Shown: positions 34,566-43,307 of the stretch, piece after piece
Numbering within the stretch: position 1 is the first letter of the stretch
Layout: the number at the start of each line of letters is the position of its first letter
Notes under the pieces: generated by a model
What the model was told of the DNA's origin: nothing
The model's input: the letters and a program-made list of their open reading frames with translations, nothing else
The model's database searches: none
Made by a program: the position numbers and the translations under genes
NCBI GenBank assembly: GCA_023391375.1
Contig: JAEWBB010000012.1
Span: 62,001 to 126,000 of the forward strand
Source: Pseudomonadota bacterium
GTDB taxonomy: Bacteria > Pseudomonadota > Alphaproteobacteria > Sphingomonadales > Sphingomonadaceae
Direction: 5' to 3'
Length of the DNA stretch: 64,000 nucleotides

Positions 34566-34852
34566 TATTCGATCACCTTCGGGACGGCAAAGAAGCCGTG
34601 TTGCGCATCCGGCGCGTTCTTGAGGATGGCGTCGCGGCAATCGCCGTCGTTCACGACGTCGTCGCGCAGGCGCAATTGGACGTCGATCACGGTCGCCAGC
34701 GGCTCGACGCCGTCGGTGTTCACCTCGCCCAGCTGTTCGACCCAGCCGAGGATGTTGTTCAGTTCGGGCACCATCCGCGCGATTTCCTCCTCGCCCAACG
34801 CAAGGCGGGCGAGTTTCGCGACGTGGCGCACCTCTTTTTCGGTCACGGACAT
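34565..34852 (-). CDS. gatC: Amidotransferase subunit C (GatC)
   Basis: 95 residues, the normal GatC length, opening MSVTEKEVRHVAKLARLALG and ending with the DAILKNAPDAQHGFFAVPKV wrap that clamps GatA and GatB together. It heads the gatC-gatA-acyltransferase-gatB unit. Confidence 0.95.
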   Translation of the reverse strand: MSVTEKEVRHVAKLARLALGEEEIARMVPELNNILGWVEQLGEVNTDGVEPLATVIDVQLRLRDDVVNDGDCRDAILKNAPDAQHGFFAVPKVIE

Positions 34853-34893
34853 GGTGGGGGCGATAGCGATGCGCCCCTCACCCTTCAAGCGGG

Positions 34894-36606
34894 CTATTCG
34901 ACGGTGGCGCCCACCGGCTGCCCGTTCACGTAGAGCTGGTGACGGGTGACAGGACGGAGTTCGACTGTCGCCGTGTTGAGGTCGACAGCCTTGGGTCCGG
35001 CCGGAACATCCTTGATCTCGTCCATGTAGTAGCCGTCGATCTCGCGCGTCGGATCCATCATCCGCGTCGAGACCCAGCCGGGTTTCCCGCGCACGCTGAG
35101 GAGCAGCACCCGATCTGGCGAAACCCGCTTCAGTGCGCATTGCGCGTCTTCGGGACAGTCGCCGGTGAGGGCGATCTGGCGCCGAAAGCGGTCGTCGAGC
35201 ACGATGTCGGGCGACAGAAGCCTGATGCGGTCGCCGATTTTCTCCGAAGCGCTTTGGGCTTCCTGCGCGTTCTGGACTTCGAACCGGTTCTTGCTGTCCA
35301 GGGCGTTCACAGCGAATCGCTGGGCATCCGAATTGGCCGACGCCTTGAGCGCTTCCAGCGCCCGTCGCCCAGCGGGTCCGAAATCGAACGCCAGGGCGGC
35401 GAAGTCGAAGTCGACGGGTTTGACCTTCCCGGAGTCCAGTCGCGCGAGTTGGGAGCGCGTACTGATCGCGCCGAAATCGATCAGAGGTAGTGACAGGATG
35501 AAGGCGAGCCCGCAAAGCGCCGCCGCCAGCCACTTCTGATACTCCCGAAGGTGCTGGTCGAAGGCGTTTCGCCGGCGAATCACTGAAAGCCAGTCGGCCA
35601 GGCCGAAGGCGATGGCGACGATCGAGGCGATCACGCCCCAGAGGCGCTCGGGCGTCCAGCCATACTGGTCGACACGGATGCTCATCGAAATCAGTGCCAA
35701 CACGCCCAGCGGCAGGACCGCGAAGAGCAGGACGCCTTCGGTGATACGCCACAGCCGACCCGGCCTCCGATCGTCGGGACTGTCCCCGATGATGGCATTG
35801 AGGAACACGAAGCAGAAGCCGGCGGCCGACAGCAGCAACGGCGTTTCCGGGAGGCCGGACTTCCACAGCCCGCTGAAGCCGGTGACCGGCAGCGCGACGA
35901 GGTAGACCGCGATGGCGAAGGCTAGCACCGGGCCGAGAACCGAGAAGACCAGCATGACCAGCCGCTGGAGCGTCCACAGGAGCGGCGCGCGGTCGCGCAG
36001 GACGGCGCTCGCCGCGCCGAACGCCGATCCCGCCACCATCCAGCCGAACCAGCTCTCCTGCAGGAAGCGCTTCAGCACATCGATGCCGATGGCGTCGAAG
36101 AGCGCGCCGAGCAGGAAAAGAAGCAGGAATGTCAGGCCGGTGAAGGCGAGGCTCGCGCCGCCGATGATGCCATCGGTCCAGGCGTAGGCGTGCACCTTCT
36201 CATAGGGCAGCGAACGCCGGCCTTCGTCGCGGAACGTCTGGAACAAGGGGGCGGCGATTCCCACCGCCAGCAGGGCCGCGAAAAACGGGAATTCCGCCAT
36301 CTCCCCCGCGCGATTATAGGCGCCCGTCGAGGACCCGACGAGCGCGACAACCGCGCCCCATGCGATGGCGAAGGCCACCGCCCAAGCGAGGCGAAGTCGC
36401 TCGGCAGTCAGCATGAAGGAGACGGCTGCAACCACCACACCGGCCGCCGCGGCATCTCGAAGCACCGTCTGGTTGCTGACCGGCGTGTCGAAGCGCAGGC
36501 CGTCGATCAGCGCCGAGACAGCAAGCCCGGCGATCGCCCCGATGAGCGCCATGATCCATGGCCTGGCCGGCCATTCCCGAATGTCGCCCTGTTCGATGTC
36601 GCGCAT
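34894..36606 (-). CDS. DUF4153 multi-pass membrane protein
   Basis: 570 residues. About ten to twelve membrane helices fill residues 15-400, followed by a soluble C-terminal region of about 165 residues, likely periplasmic. Sequence style and length fit DUF4153 proteins, uncharacterised inner-membrane proteins of alphaproteobacteria. No catalytic motif is evident. It follows, on the same strand but after a 140-base gap from a divergent gene, and precedes gatC by 41 bases; functional linkage is not clear. Confidence 0.8.
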   Translation of the reverse strand: MRDIEQGDIREWPARPWIMALIGAIAGLAVSALIDGLRFDTPVSNQTVLRDAAAAGVVVAAVSFMLTAERLRLAWAVAFAIAWGAVVALVGSSTGAYNRAGEMAEFPFFAALLAVGIAAPLFQTFRDEGRRSLPYEKVHAYAWTDGIIGGASLAFTGLTFLLLFLLGALFDAIGIDVLKRFLQESWFGWMVAGSAFGAASAVLRDRAPLLWTLQRLVMLVFSVLGPVLAFAIAVYLVALPVTGFSGLWKSGLPETPLLLSAAGFCFVFLNAIIGDSPDDRRPGRLWRITEGVLLFAVLPLGVLALISMSIRVDQYGWTPERLWGVIASIVAIAFGLADWLSVIRRRNAFDQHLREYQKWLAAALCGLAFILSLPLIDFGAISTRSQLARLDSGKVKPVDFDFAALAFDFGPAGRRALEALKASANSDAQRFAVNALDSKNRFEVQNAQEAQSASEKIGDRIRLLSPDIVLDDRFRRQIALTGDCPEDAQCALKRVSPDRVLLLSVRGKPGWVSTRMMDPTREIDGYYMDEIKDVPAGPKAVDLNTATVELRPVTRHQLYVNGQPVGATVE

Positions 36607-36748
36607 GCCTACCCCCTTCGACGGAAACTAACGCCGCTTTGTCGCCGCGCAATGCAATCCGCGTCATGAGCGGCCGCTGAGATTTCGATGAATTCGTTGC
36701 CCGTCCGGTTGGCTTGCCTGCCCTGCCCTGCACCGCTAGGCGGCGCCC

Positions 36749-37858
36749 ATGCTGGCCCGTCGCTTCCTCGGATGCATCACCATCCTCGTCCTCGCCGCCG
36801 TCGCGCTGGCCTTCGCCTACTTCCAGTTCGCCGACCGGGTGATCCAGCAAATGGGGACTCCCGAGGGCCATTATCAGGCGCCGCCGGTCGTCGAGGGCCC
36901 CGATTATGTGGATTTCGGCACGTCGTGGCTGGCAACTCCGACCAGCGATGCGCCCGTTCGCCAATGGGCCGACGGCTTGGCCGCGCCAACGCACGCCGGG
37001 CCGCCCCGCGCCGCGGTATTCTACGTCCATCCCACCACCTATCTCGCTACCGATCGGTGGAACGCCACGCTGGCAGGCAACGCGGACAGCGCGGCACGCG
37101 AGCAGATTTTCCTGAAGAGCCAGGCCGGCGCCTTTCTCGACGGCGCGGTCTTGTGGGCGCCGCGATACCGGCAAGCCGCCTACGGCGCTTTCCTCCTGAA
37201 ATCGGATGACGCGCACAAAGCGCTCGACCTGGCCTATGGCGACGTGGCGAAGGCATTCGACACGTTCCTCGCCAATTTGGCGCCGGGCCAGGGAATCGTT
37301 CTCCTCGGCCACAGCCAGGGTTCGCTTCACCTCGTCCGATTGCTCAAGGAACGCCACGAACAACTGAAGGGCCGAATGGTGGCGGCCTACCTCCCCGGCT
37401 GGCCGATCTCGACGAAAAGTGACCTGCCGTCGCTCGGTTTCCCGGCCTGCACCGCTGCCGGACAATCCGGTTGCATCCTGAGTTGGATGAGCTTCGGGGA
37501 GCCGGCCAACCCGTCGTTGGTCCTGCATGATTGGGAAAAGACCGCTGGCTTCGACGGGTCGCCCCGGCGCGCAACCGACATGCTGTGTGTCAATCCGTTG
37601 ACCGGCACCCTGAACGGCAAGGCGGGACCGCAGGCGAACCTTGGAACACTGGTTCCGTCGGCCAACTTCCAGGACGGCTCGCTTCAGCCGAACGTGGTCG
37701 GCGCGGCCTGCAAGGGCGGCATCCTGTCACTGTCGGGCGACATCCCGGCGATGGGTCCGTTCGTCCTGCCCGGCAACAACTACCACGTCTACGACGTTTC
37801 CCTGTTCTGGCAGAACCTGCGCGGCGACCTGACCCGCCGCTTGGCCGGGTGGAAATGA
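36749..37858 (+). CDS. DUF3089 alpha/beta-hydrolase-fold protein
   Basis: 369 residues with an N-terminal membrane anchor or uncleaved signal (about 7-26). The hydrolase core has a nucleophile elbow GHSQGS (Ser near 189) and a first strand with AVFYVHPTTYLA. DUF3089 members are annotated as putative lysophospholipases; the substrate here is unknown. The catalytic His is probably the one in NNYHVYDVSLFW near the C-terminus. Its TGA overlaps the ruvX ATG (ATGA), so the two genes are coupled. Confidence 0.88.
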   Translation: MLARRFLGCITILVLAAVALAFAYFQFADRVIQQMGTPEGHYQAPPVVEGPDYVDFGTSWLATPTSDAPVRQWADGLAAPTHAGPPRAAVFYVHPTTYLATDRWNATLAGNADSAAREQIFLKSQAGAFLDGAVLWAPRYRQAAYGAFLLKSDDAHKALDLAYGDVAKAFDTFLANLAPGQGIVLLGHSQGSLHLVRLLKERHEQLKGRMVAAYLPGWPISTKSDLPSLGFPACTAAGQSGCILSWMSFGEPANPSLVLHDWEKTAGFDGSPRRATDMLCVNPLTGTLNGKAGPQANLGTLVPSANFQDGSLQPNVVGAACKGGILSLSGDIPAMGPFVLPGNNYHVYDVSLFWQNLRGDLTRRLAGWK

Positions 37859-38331
37859 TCGCAGCTTCGGCCCTCGATTTCGCGGAGATGCTAGGCGACG
37901 CGCACGGCCGGCTCGGCGGGCTTGACGTGGGAACGAGGACGGTGGGCCTGGCGACTTGCGACGCGAGCTGGAGCTTCGCCACGCCCGCGGGGGTCATCCG
38001 ACGGACCAAGTTCACCGCCGACCTGGCGGAATTGCGCACATTCGTCGCCGCCAACGGGCTCAAGGGCCTGGCGGTCGGCCTCCCGCTCAACATGGACGGC
38101 ACAGACAGCCCGCGCACCCAGTCGGTGCGCGCGTTCGCCCGCAACCTCGCCCCCCTCGACCTGCCTATCCTCCTGTGGGACGAGCGCTGGTCGACAGTCG
38201 CGGTCGAGCGGGCGATGATCGACCAGGACATGAGCCGCGCCAAGCGGGCGGACAAGGTGGACGCCCACGCCGCCGCGCACATCCTGCAAGGCGCGATCGA
38301 CGCGCTGGCCAACCTTCCTCCGCGCGGCTAG
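37855..38331 (+). CDS. ruvX: RuvX/YqgF Holliday-junction resolvase-like protein
   Basis: 158 residues, RNase H fold. It has LGGLDVGTRTVGLATCD (first metal-binding Asp), GLPLNMDGT, LWDERWSTVAVERAM (Glu) and KVDAHAAAHILQ (Asp). RuvX acts in pre-16S rRNA 5' end maturation and was proposed as a junction resolvase. Coupled to the upstream DUF3089 gene and 11 bases before pyrB, the ruvX-pyrB adjacency being common in alphaproteobacteria. Confidence 0.93.
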   Translation: MIAASALDFAEMLGDAHGRLGGLDVGTRTVGLATCDASWSFATPAGVIRRTKFTADLAELRTFVAANGLKGLAVGLPLNMDGTDSPRTQSVRAFARNLAPLDLPILLWDERWSTVAVERAMIDQDMSRAKRADKVDAHAAAHILQGAIDALANLPPRG

Positions 38332-38342
38332 GTCAGGCGCTC

Positions 38343-39239
38343 ATGGATCTCATCTCGATCGACGACCTGAGCGACAGCGACATCGACGTCATCCTCGCCG
38401 AGGGGCTCCGCTGGTTCGACTATAACCGCGGCAAGCGGCGCAACGACCACCGGCTCGACGGGCTGACCATCGTCAATGCGTTCTTCGAGAATTCGACCCG
38501 GACGCTGCTCAGCTTCGAGATTGCCGCCAACCGCCTGGGTGCGCAGGTCGTGACAATGCAAGTCGAGCATTCGTCGATCAAGAAGGGCGAGACGCTGGAC
38601 GACACCGCGCTGACGCTGAACGCGATGCGGCCCGACGCTTTAGTTATCCGTCACGGAAAATCGGGGGCGCCGCGTGACGTGGCCGCGATCATGGACTGCC
38701 CGGTGGTCAATGCCGGCGACGGAACCGGCGAACATCCGACCCAAGCCTTGCTCGATGCAGCCACCCTCCTCCAACACTTCGGCCGGGTGGAAGGCCTTCA
38801 GGTCGCGATTTGCGGTGACATTGCGCATAGCCGGGTCGCCCGCTCGAATGCGAAGCTGTTGGCACGGCTGGGCGCGAACGTGCGCTTTTCCGGGCCGCCC
38901 TCACTGATCCCGGCCGATGTGGACGCCCTACCGGTCGACGAGGCGGTCAACGGCGCTGATGCGGTCATGATGCTGCGCATCCAGCGCGAACGTCTTGAAA
39001 GCGATCTTGGTGATGCGCCGGGGGAATTCCTTGAGACTTACGGCCTGACCGCCGGGCGGCTGGCCAAAGCCGCGCCGGATGCGATGGTCATGCACCCGGG
39101 GCCGATCAATCGCGGCGTCGAAATCGATGGGGCACTGGCCGATGACCCGCAGCGTTCGCTGATCACGCGACAGGTGGAAATGGGCGTGGCGGTGCGGATG
39201 GCCTGCCTCGACAGGCTGACCCGCGACCGCCGCGACTAA
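38343..39239 (+). CDS. pyrB: Aspartate carbamoyltransferase catalytic subunit
   Basis: 298 residues. Signatures: FFENSTRTLLSFE (carbamoyl-phosphate site), HPTQALLD and the C-terminal MHPGPINRG. It makes carbamoyl-aspartate in pyrimidine synthesis. The following pyrC, often adjacent, is not here: the next gene is convergent and starts three bases after the pyrB stop. No regulatory subunit gene is nearby. Confidence 0.96.
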   Translation: MDLISIDDLSDSDIDVILAEGLRWFDYNRGKRRNDHRLDGLTIVNAFFENSTRTLLSFEIAANRLGAQVVTMQVEHSSIKKGETLDDTALTLNAMRPDALVIRHGKSGAPRDVAAIMDCPVVNAGDGTGEHPTQALLDAATLLQHFGRVEGLQVAICGDIAHSRVARSNAKLLARLGANVRFSGPPSLIPADVDALPVDEAVNGADAVMMLRIQRERLESDLGDAPGEFLETYGLTAGRLAKAAPDAMVMHPGPINRGVEIDGALADDPQRSLITRQVEMGVAVRMACLDRLTRDRRD

Positions 39240-39242
39240 AGC

Positions 39243-40649
39243 TTAGCGCGACGCGAAGCTGACCGGCGCGTCGCCCGAGGCGTGGCGCACGAAGCAGGAC
39301 CGTCCGACCGCTTTCAGCGAGCCGCAGAAGCGCGCGGCCTCACGGTCCGAAGCAAAGCCCTTGACCGACAGTCGGTAGACGCTGCCCTTGGAGCCATCGA
39401 AGCGCGCCGTAACCGGCATCAGGCCCTTGAGCGACGAATATTGGTCGACCGCCTTGTTCCAGGCGAGTTCGACCCGCTCGCGGCTCGAATAGGCGCCGAG
39501 CTGGACGACCGCATTGCTGTTGCCGAACGCGGCCTTGCGGACCAGCGACGGATCGACCGGCGAGGCGGCGCGGCTGAGCGCCGGGCGTGGCGCTTTGCGG
39601 GCCGGCTTCACTGCCGCGGCGGCAAGCTTGACCGGGCGCGGGGCCGGAAGGTCAACCGTCACAGTCGACGGCGCCTTGTGCGACACCACGCGCGGCGGCG
39701 GCGGCGGCGGGGCGAGCGGTTCGATCATCGCCACTTCGACCGGCGCGGCGGCAGGCGCCGACACAGGCGCGGAGGCGAATTGCACCGGAGTCGCCACGGG
39801 CACCGGAGCGGGTGCATGCGCTTGGGCGACCTGGACCGGCGCGGGCGGAGCCGCGATTGCCGTTGGCGCCGGCGCGAGTGAAGCCGTGCGGACATCATCG
39901 CGCGCGCCGCCAAGCGCGAGGCGCGTCGGCTGACCGGGATCGGCCGGCGAGCGCGCGATGCCGATGAAGGACGCGACGCGCGTGTCGGCCTTGTCGGGCG
40001 CGGCGTAAGCCATCCATTGCGTCATGCGCTGGTCGACCTGGTCGGCCGGAAGATCCTGCGCCGCGACGATGCGAGCAGCGTCCCAGTCGTTATTAAGGGC
40101 ATGCGCCAGCGCCAGATTCTGGCGCAGCCGGGCGTCGGCATAAGGCTGATGTGCGGCAGCTTCCAGCAACTCGACCGCTTGGGCCGGCTCGCCCGCGAGG
40201 GCCAGCGCCAGGCCGCGATCGGCCGGCTCGACCATGTCGCCGGCACTTTGCAGCAACTCGATCGCCGATGACTTGTGACCGAGCGCGATCTCGACCAGGG
40301 CGAGCTTCAGCACCACGTCCGGCTGGTTCGCGTAAAGGCGAAGGGCGTCAGTGTACGCAGCTTCCGCCGAGCCATACCGACCCGACGCAAGGTAGGTGTT
40401 GCCCAACAGCTTGCGGAAACCCGCATCGTTCGGGCTCTGCTCTACCGCTTGCTCGGCGTATTTCACCGCGTTCGCCAGGTCGTTTTCGCCAAGCGCGGCC
40501 TGCGCGCGGGTAGCGAGTGCGATCTTCGACGGCGAAGCCGAGTTGAAAGCGCTGACCGCGTGTTCCCCGCCCGGCGAGGCGCACGCCGTGATGGCGCTGG
40601 CCAGGCCGATGGCCGTGAACGTCGTTCCGATGACCTTTGCGTAACGCAT
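39243..40649 (-). CDS. TPR lipoprotein with C-terminal SPOR domain
   Basis: 468 residues. A signal peptide ends in a lipobox (AITAC, Cys near 23). TPR repeats run about 40-200 (KYAEQAVEQSPNDAGFRKLL, then ANQPDVVLKLALVEIALGHKS and more). A Pro/Ala-rich linker (about 250-370) leads to a SPOR domain (about 385-465; VQLGAYSSRERVELAWNKAV). SPOR domains bind denuded peptidoglycan at the division site. The linker would span the periplasm. It is 21 bases downstream of an RHH/ParA pair on the same strand, so the set may be one operon. Confidence 0.85.
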   Translation of the reverse strand: MRYAKVIGTTFTAIGLASAITACASPGGEHAVSAFNSASPSKIALATRAQAALGENDLANAVKYAEQAVEQSPNDAGFRKLLGNTYLASGRYGSAEAAYTDALRLYANQPDVVLKLALVEIALGHKSSAIELLQSAGDMVEPADRGLALALAGEPAQAVELLEAAAHQPYADARLRQNLALAHALNNDWDAARIVAAQDLPADQVDQRMTQWMAYAAPDKADTRVASFIGIARSPADPGQPTRLALGGARDDVRTASLAPAPTAIAAPPAPVQVAQAHAPAPVPVATPVQFASAPVSAPAAAPVEVAMIEPLAPPPPPPRVVSHKAPSTVTVDLPAPRPVKLAAAAVKPARKAPRPALSRAASPVDPSLVRKAAFGNSNAVVQLGAYSSRERVELAWNKAVDQYSSLKGLMPVTARFDGSKGSVYRLSVKGFASDREAARFCGSLKAVGRSCFVRHASGDAPVSFASR

Positions 40650-40670
40650 GTTTCCCCACTCCCTGTAGAG

Positions 40671-41489
40671 TTAGGCGGCGGGCTTCTTGGCGGCCCGCTC
40701 GGCCATGGCATTGAGTTCCGGCATATCGGCCAGCAAGCGATCGAGCGCTTCGGTGACCAACTGCTGGGCCGAACGGCCGTCGACCGCACAGGCCAGGCGA
40801 AGCTTGAGGTGCCGTTCGCCGTCGAGGCGCAGCGTGAACGCCGCCTTGCCCTTGGCGCCCCGCGCCGAACGCGGCTTCGGCGCACGCTTCGGCGTGGCAG
40901 CGACCGGCGCCGGCGCGACCGAAGCGACCTGGGCCACCGGCTCGAAATGAACGGGCGCCGGGGCCGGCTCGAAATGGACCGGCTGGGCGACGGGTTCGAA
41001 CGCCGACGGGTCGACCGCCTGCTGGTTGAGCTCGAGCGCTTCCTCGTCTTCCTCGGCCGTGCGCGAGATGATCGGCTGGCGCTTGGCGGCGACGGCCGAC
41101 AGGACCGGGGTCACCTCGCCTTCGTCTTCCGCTTCCGGATCGAACAGCTCGGCGGTTTCGTCGACATAATCGCCGTCCTCGCCTTCGCCTTCTTCTTCCT
41201 CGCCATAGCTGTAGCGGTCTTCGATCGACGCCTGCTGGTCGTGGACCGGCGACGGTACGGGCGAGAGACCCGACAGCGGGTTGCGCAGAGGCTGGACCGG
41301 AGAGGGTTCGAATGCCTCGTCGCTGCCTTCGTTGGCGGCGTGGGCACCATCGCCCATGTCGTTCCAGCCGAGGTCGTCGAGACCGGCGCCGACCTGGCCG
41401 AAGCCCTGCGGACGCATGGCCGGACGGGCCGCACCCTTGCGGGCGAGCAGGCCGGAGCTGAGCGAAGCGAATGCCTTATGTTCGGACAT
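40671..41489 (-). CDS. Acidic disordered protein with C-terminal ribbon-helix-helix-like domain
   Basis: 272 residues from ATG at 41489. The first 200 residues are low-complexity and very acidic (several EEEEGEGEDGD-like runs), then a Pro/Ala linker and a basic patch (TPKRAPKPRSARGAKGK). The last 60 residues (FTLRLDGERHLKLRLACAVD, then GRSAQQLVTEALDRLLADMP) look like an RHH/CopG-type DNA-binding or dimer domain. It is downstream of a ParA-type ATPase by 17 bases. ParA proteins commonly pair with RHH (ParG/Omega-like) partners, so this is probably the ATPase's adaptor (inference). Confidence 0.72.
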   Translation of the reverse strand: MSEHKAFASLSSGLLARKGAARPAMRPQGFGQVGAGLDDLGWNDMGDGAHAANEGSDEAFEPSPVQPLRNPLSGLSPVPSPVHDQQASIEDRYSYGEEEEGEGEDGDYVDETAELFDPEAEDEGEVTPVLSAVAAKRQPIISRTAEEDEEALELNQQAVDPSAFEPVAQPVHFEPAPAPVHFEPVAQVASVAPAPVAATPKRAPKPRSARGAKGKAAFTLRLDGERHLKLRLACAVDGRSAQQLVTEALDRLLADMPELNAMAERAAKKPAA

Positions 41490-41506
41490 GGTGGGACGCT
41501 CCTCGC

Positions 41507-42229
41507 TTAGCCGACCACGCGGCGGCCGAAGCCACCGACCGGACGAGGACTGGCCGCCTGCGGAGCGCCCGGCGAGGCGGTCGGCGCAGAAAAGACGGTG
41601 CGGCGGAAATTCTTTTCGAGGCGGTCGGACACATAGTCCCACAGCTCGGTCACTTCGCGGGCCGAGCGGCCCTGCGGGTCGACTTCCATCACCGTGCGGC
41701 CATCGATCATCGAGGCGGCAAAATCGGTGCGGTGGTGGATGGTGACCGGGGCGACGGTGCCGTGCTGCGACAGCGCGACGGCCGCTTCGTAAGTGATCTT
41801 GGCCTTGGGGGTCGCCGCGTTGACGACAAAGATCAGCGGCTTGCCGGCACGGTCGCACAGGTCGACGGTGGCGCCGACGGCGCGAAGGTCGTGCGGGCTC
41901 GGCCGAGTCGGGATGACGATCAGCTCGGCCACCGCGATGACCGACTGGATCGCCATGGTGATCGCCGGCGGCGTGTCGATGACGGCAAGGCGGAAACCCT
42001 GCTGACGGAGGACCTCGAGGTCGCTCGCAAGACGCGCGACCGTGGTCTGCGCGAACGCCGGCATGTCGTCGGTCCGCTCGTTCCACCAGTCGGCCAGCGA
42101 TCCTTGCGGATCGATGTCGATCAGGCAGACCGGGCCGGCGCCAGCCAGCTGCGCTTGCACCGCCAGGTGACCGGACAGCGTGGTTTTACCCGAGCCGCCC
42201 TTCTGCGATGCCAAAGCCAGAACGCGCAT
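41507..42229 (-). CDS. ParA-family ATPase
   Basis: 240 residues from ATG at 42229 (AGGGGAAGAG upstream); a longer frame is open but lacks a ribosome-binding site. Deviant Walker A KGGSGKTT with signature Lys10 and Lys15, Walker A' LIDIDPQGS, and VIDTPPA. It should form ATP-bound dimers on the nucleoid that position a cargo. No ParB or parS site is in the window, and the neighbours are an RHH protein and SPOR-domain proteins, so chromosome partition proper is unlikely; positioning of an envelope or polar cargo is a better guess. The C-terminal tail (about 205-240) is Pro/Gly/Arg-rich. Confidence 0.85.
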   Translation of the reverse strand: MRVLALASQKGGSGKTTLSGHLAVQAQLAGAGPVCLIDIDPQGSLADWWNERTDDMPAFAQTTVARLASDLEVLRQQGFRLAVIDTPPAITMAIQSVIAVAELIVIPTRPSPHDLRAVGATVDLCDRAGKPLIFVVNAATPKAKITYEAAVALSQHGTVAPVTIHHRTDFAASMIDGRTVMEVDPQGRSAREVTELWDYVSDRLEKNFRRTVFSAPTASPGAPQAASPRPVGGFGRRVVG

Positions 42230-42368
42230 TCTCTTCCCCTCGGCCAAAAGTTGGTCGTCCAGCCTTGGGATTGGCCCACCAGCCCCTAAAATCTGGTTAA
42301 TGTCGGAGTACCTTGTTGAGGCCATCCGCCGCGGTTACGGTGCCAAGGCTTGGGAACAGGGGTAATAA

Positions 42369-43307
42369 ATGTTTGCCAATAAAGGGTTAGCGGCCGCCCT
42401 CGTCGCGTTGGCCATTTCTGCGTCGGCACCCGCCGCGGCGCAGAGCGTCCGGGATGGAATCAACGCCTGGCAGAAGGGCGATTTCACGACCGCCGTCGAC
42501 GCCTGGAAACCGCTGGCGGCCGCAGGCAACGCCGATGCAGCGTTCAACCTCGGCCAAGCCTACAGGCTCGGCAAGGGCGTGGGAATCGATCTTGCCCGGG
42601 CCCAGGCGCTGTTCGAACAGGCGGCGCGGAAAGGTCATATCGACGCCGCGACGAACCTTGGCATCATGCTGTTCCAGTCGAACAATCGCACCGGCGCGAT
42701 GCGTTGGCTGCGCCAGGCGGCGGAGGGCAGCGAGCCGCGTGCCATGCTGCTTTACGGGACGGCCCTGTTCAACGGAGACGGAGTGAAGCCCGATCCGATC
42801 CGCGCCTACGCCTACGTCAGCCGCGCCGCCGCGCAGGGGCTGGAGCCGGCCAAGGCGACGCTGGCCGACCTCGACGAAGTCATGCCGATCGAGCAGCGCC
42901 AGGCCGGCGTGAAGCTGGCGCAGGCGATACTCGCATCGAGTGCCACCGCTGCGCCGGCTCCGGCACCGAAGGTTCTAGCCAAACCGCCCACCGCCCCTGC
43001 CCGTCCGGCTCCAGCTGCGAAACCGCCGATTATTGCGAAGGTTACACCACCAGCTCCCGCACCCGCCAAACCTGCGAGCGCGGCCTCGGGAGGGTGGCGA
43101 GTCCAGCTCGGCGCTTTCTCCAGCAGGGGGTCGGCGCAATCGCTGTATGGCAAGCTGTCCGGCAAGCTGGGCGGCGCACAGGCCTTCTACGTCCCCGTCG
43201 GCAGCATGACCCGGCTACAGGTCGGCCCGTTTGCGTCGAAAGCCGCCGCGACGGGGATGTGCGCGAAGCTCAAGCCGCAGGCGTGCTTCCCGGTTCCGGG
43301 ACGATAG
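42369..43307 (+). CDS. Sel1-repeat and SPOR-domain exported protein
   Basis: 312 residues. A signal peptide is cut after about residue 25 (PAAAQ). Three to four Sel1-type repeats follow (NADAAFNLGQAYRLGKGVGI, then HIDAATNLGIMLFQSNNR, then PRAMLLYGTALFNGDGVKPD). A Pro/Ala linker (about 195-240) leads to a SPOR domain (WRVQLGAFSSRGSAQSLYGK). It is the second peptidoglycan-binding SPOR protein in this block and is divergent from the ParA gene. Its 3' end overlaps the convergent serB by 38 bases. Confidence 0.86.
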   Translation: MFANKGLAAALVALAISASAPAAAQSVRDGINAWQKGDFTTAVDAWKPLAAAGNADAAFNLGQAYRLGKGVGIDLARAQALFEQAARKGHIDAATNLGIMLFQSNNRTGAMRWLRQAAEGSEPRAMLLYGTALFNGDGVKPDPIRAYAYVSRAAAQGLEPAKATLADLDEVMPIEQRQAGVKLAQAILASSATAAPAPAPKVLAKPPTAPARPAPAAKPPIIAKVTPPAPAPAKPASAASGGWRVQLGAFSSRGSAQSLYGKLSGKLGGAQAFYVPVGSMTRLQVGPFASKAAATGMCAKLKPQACFPVPGR

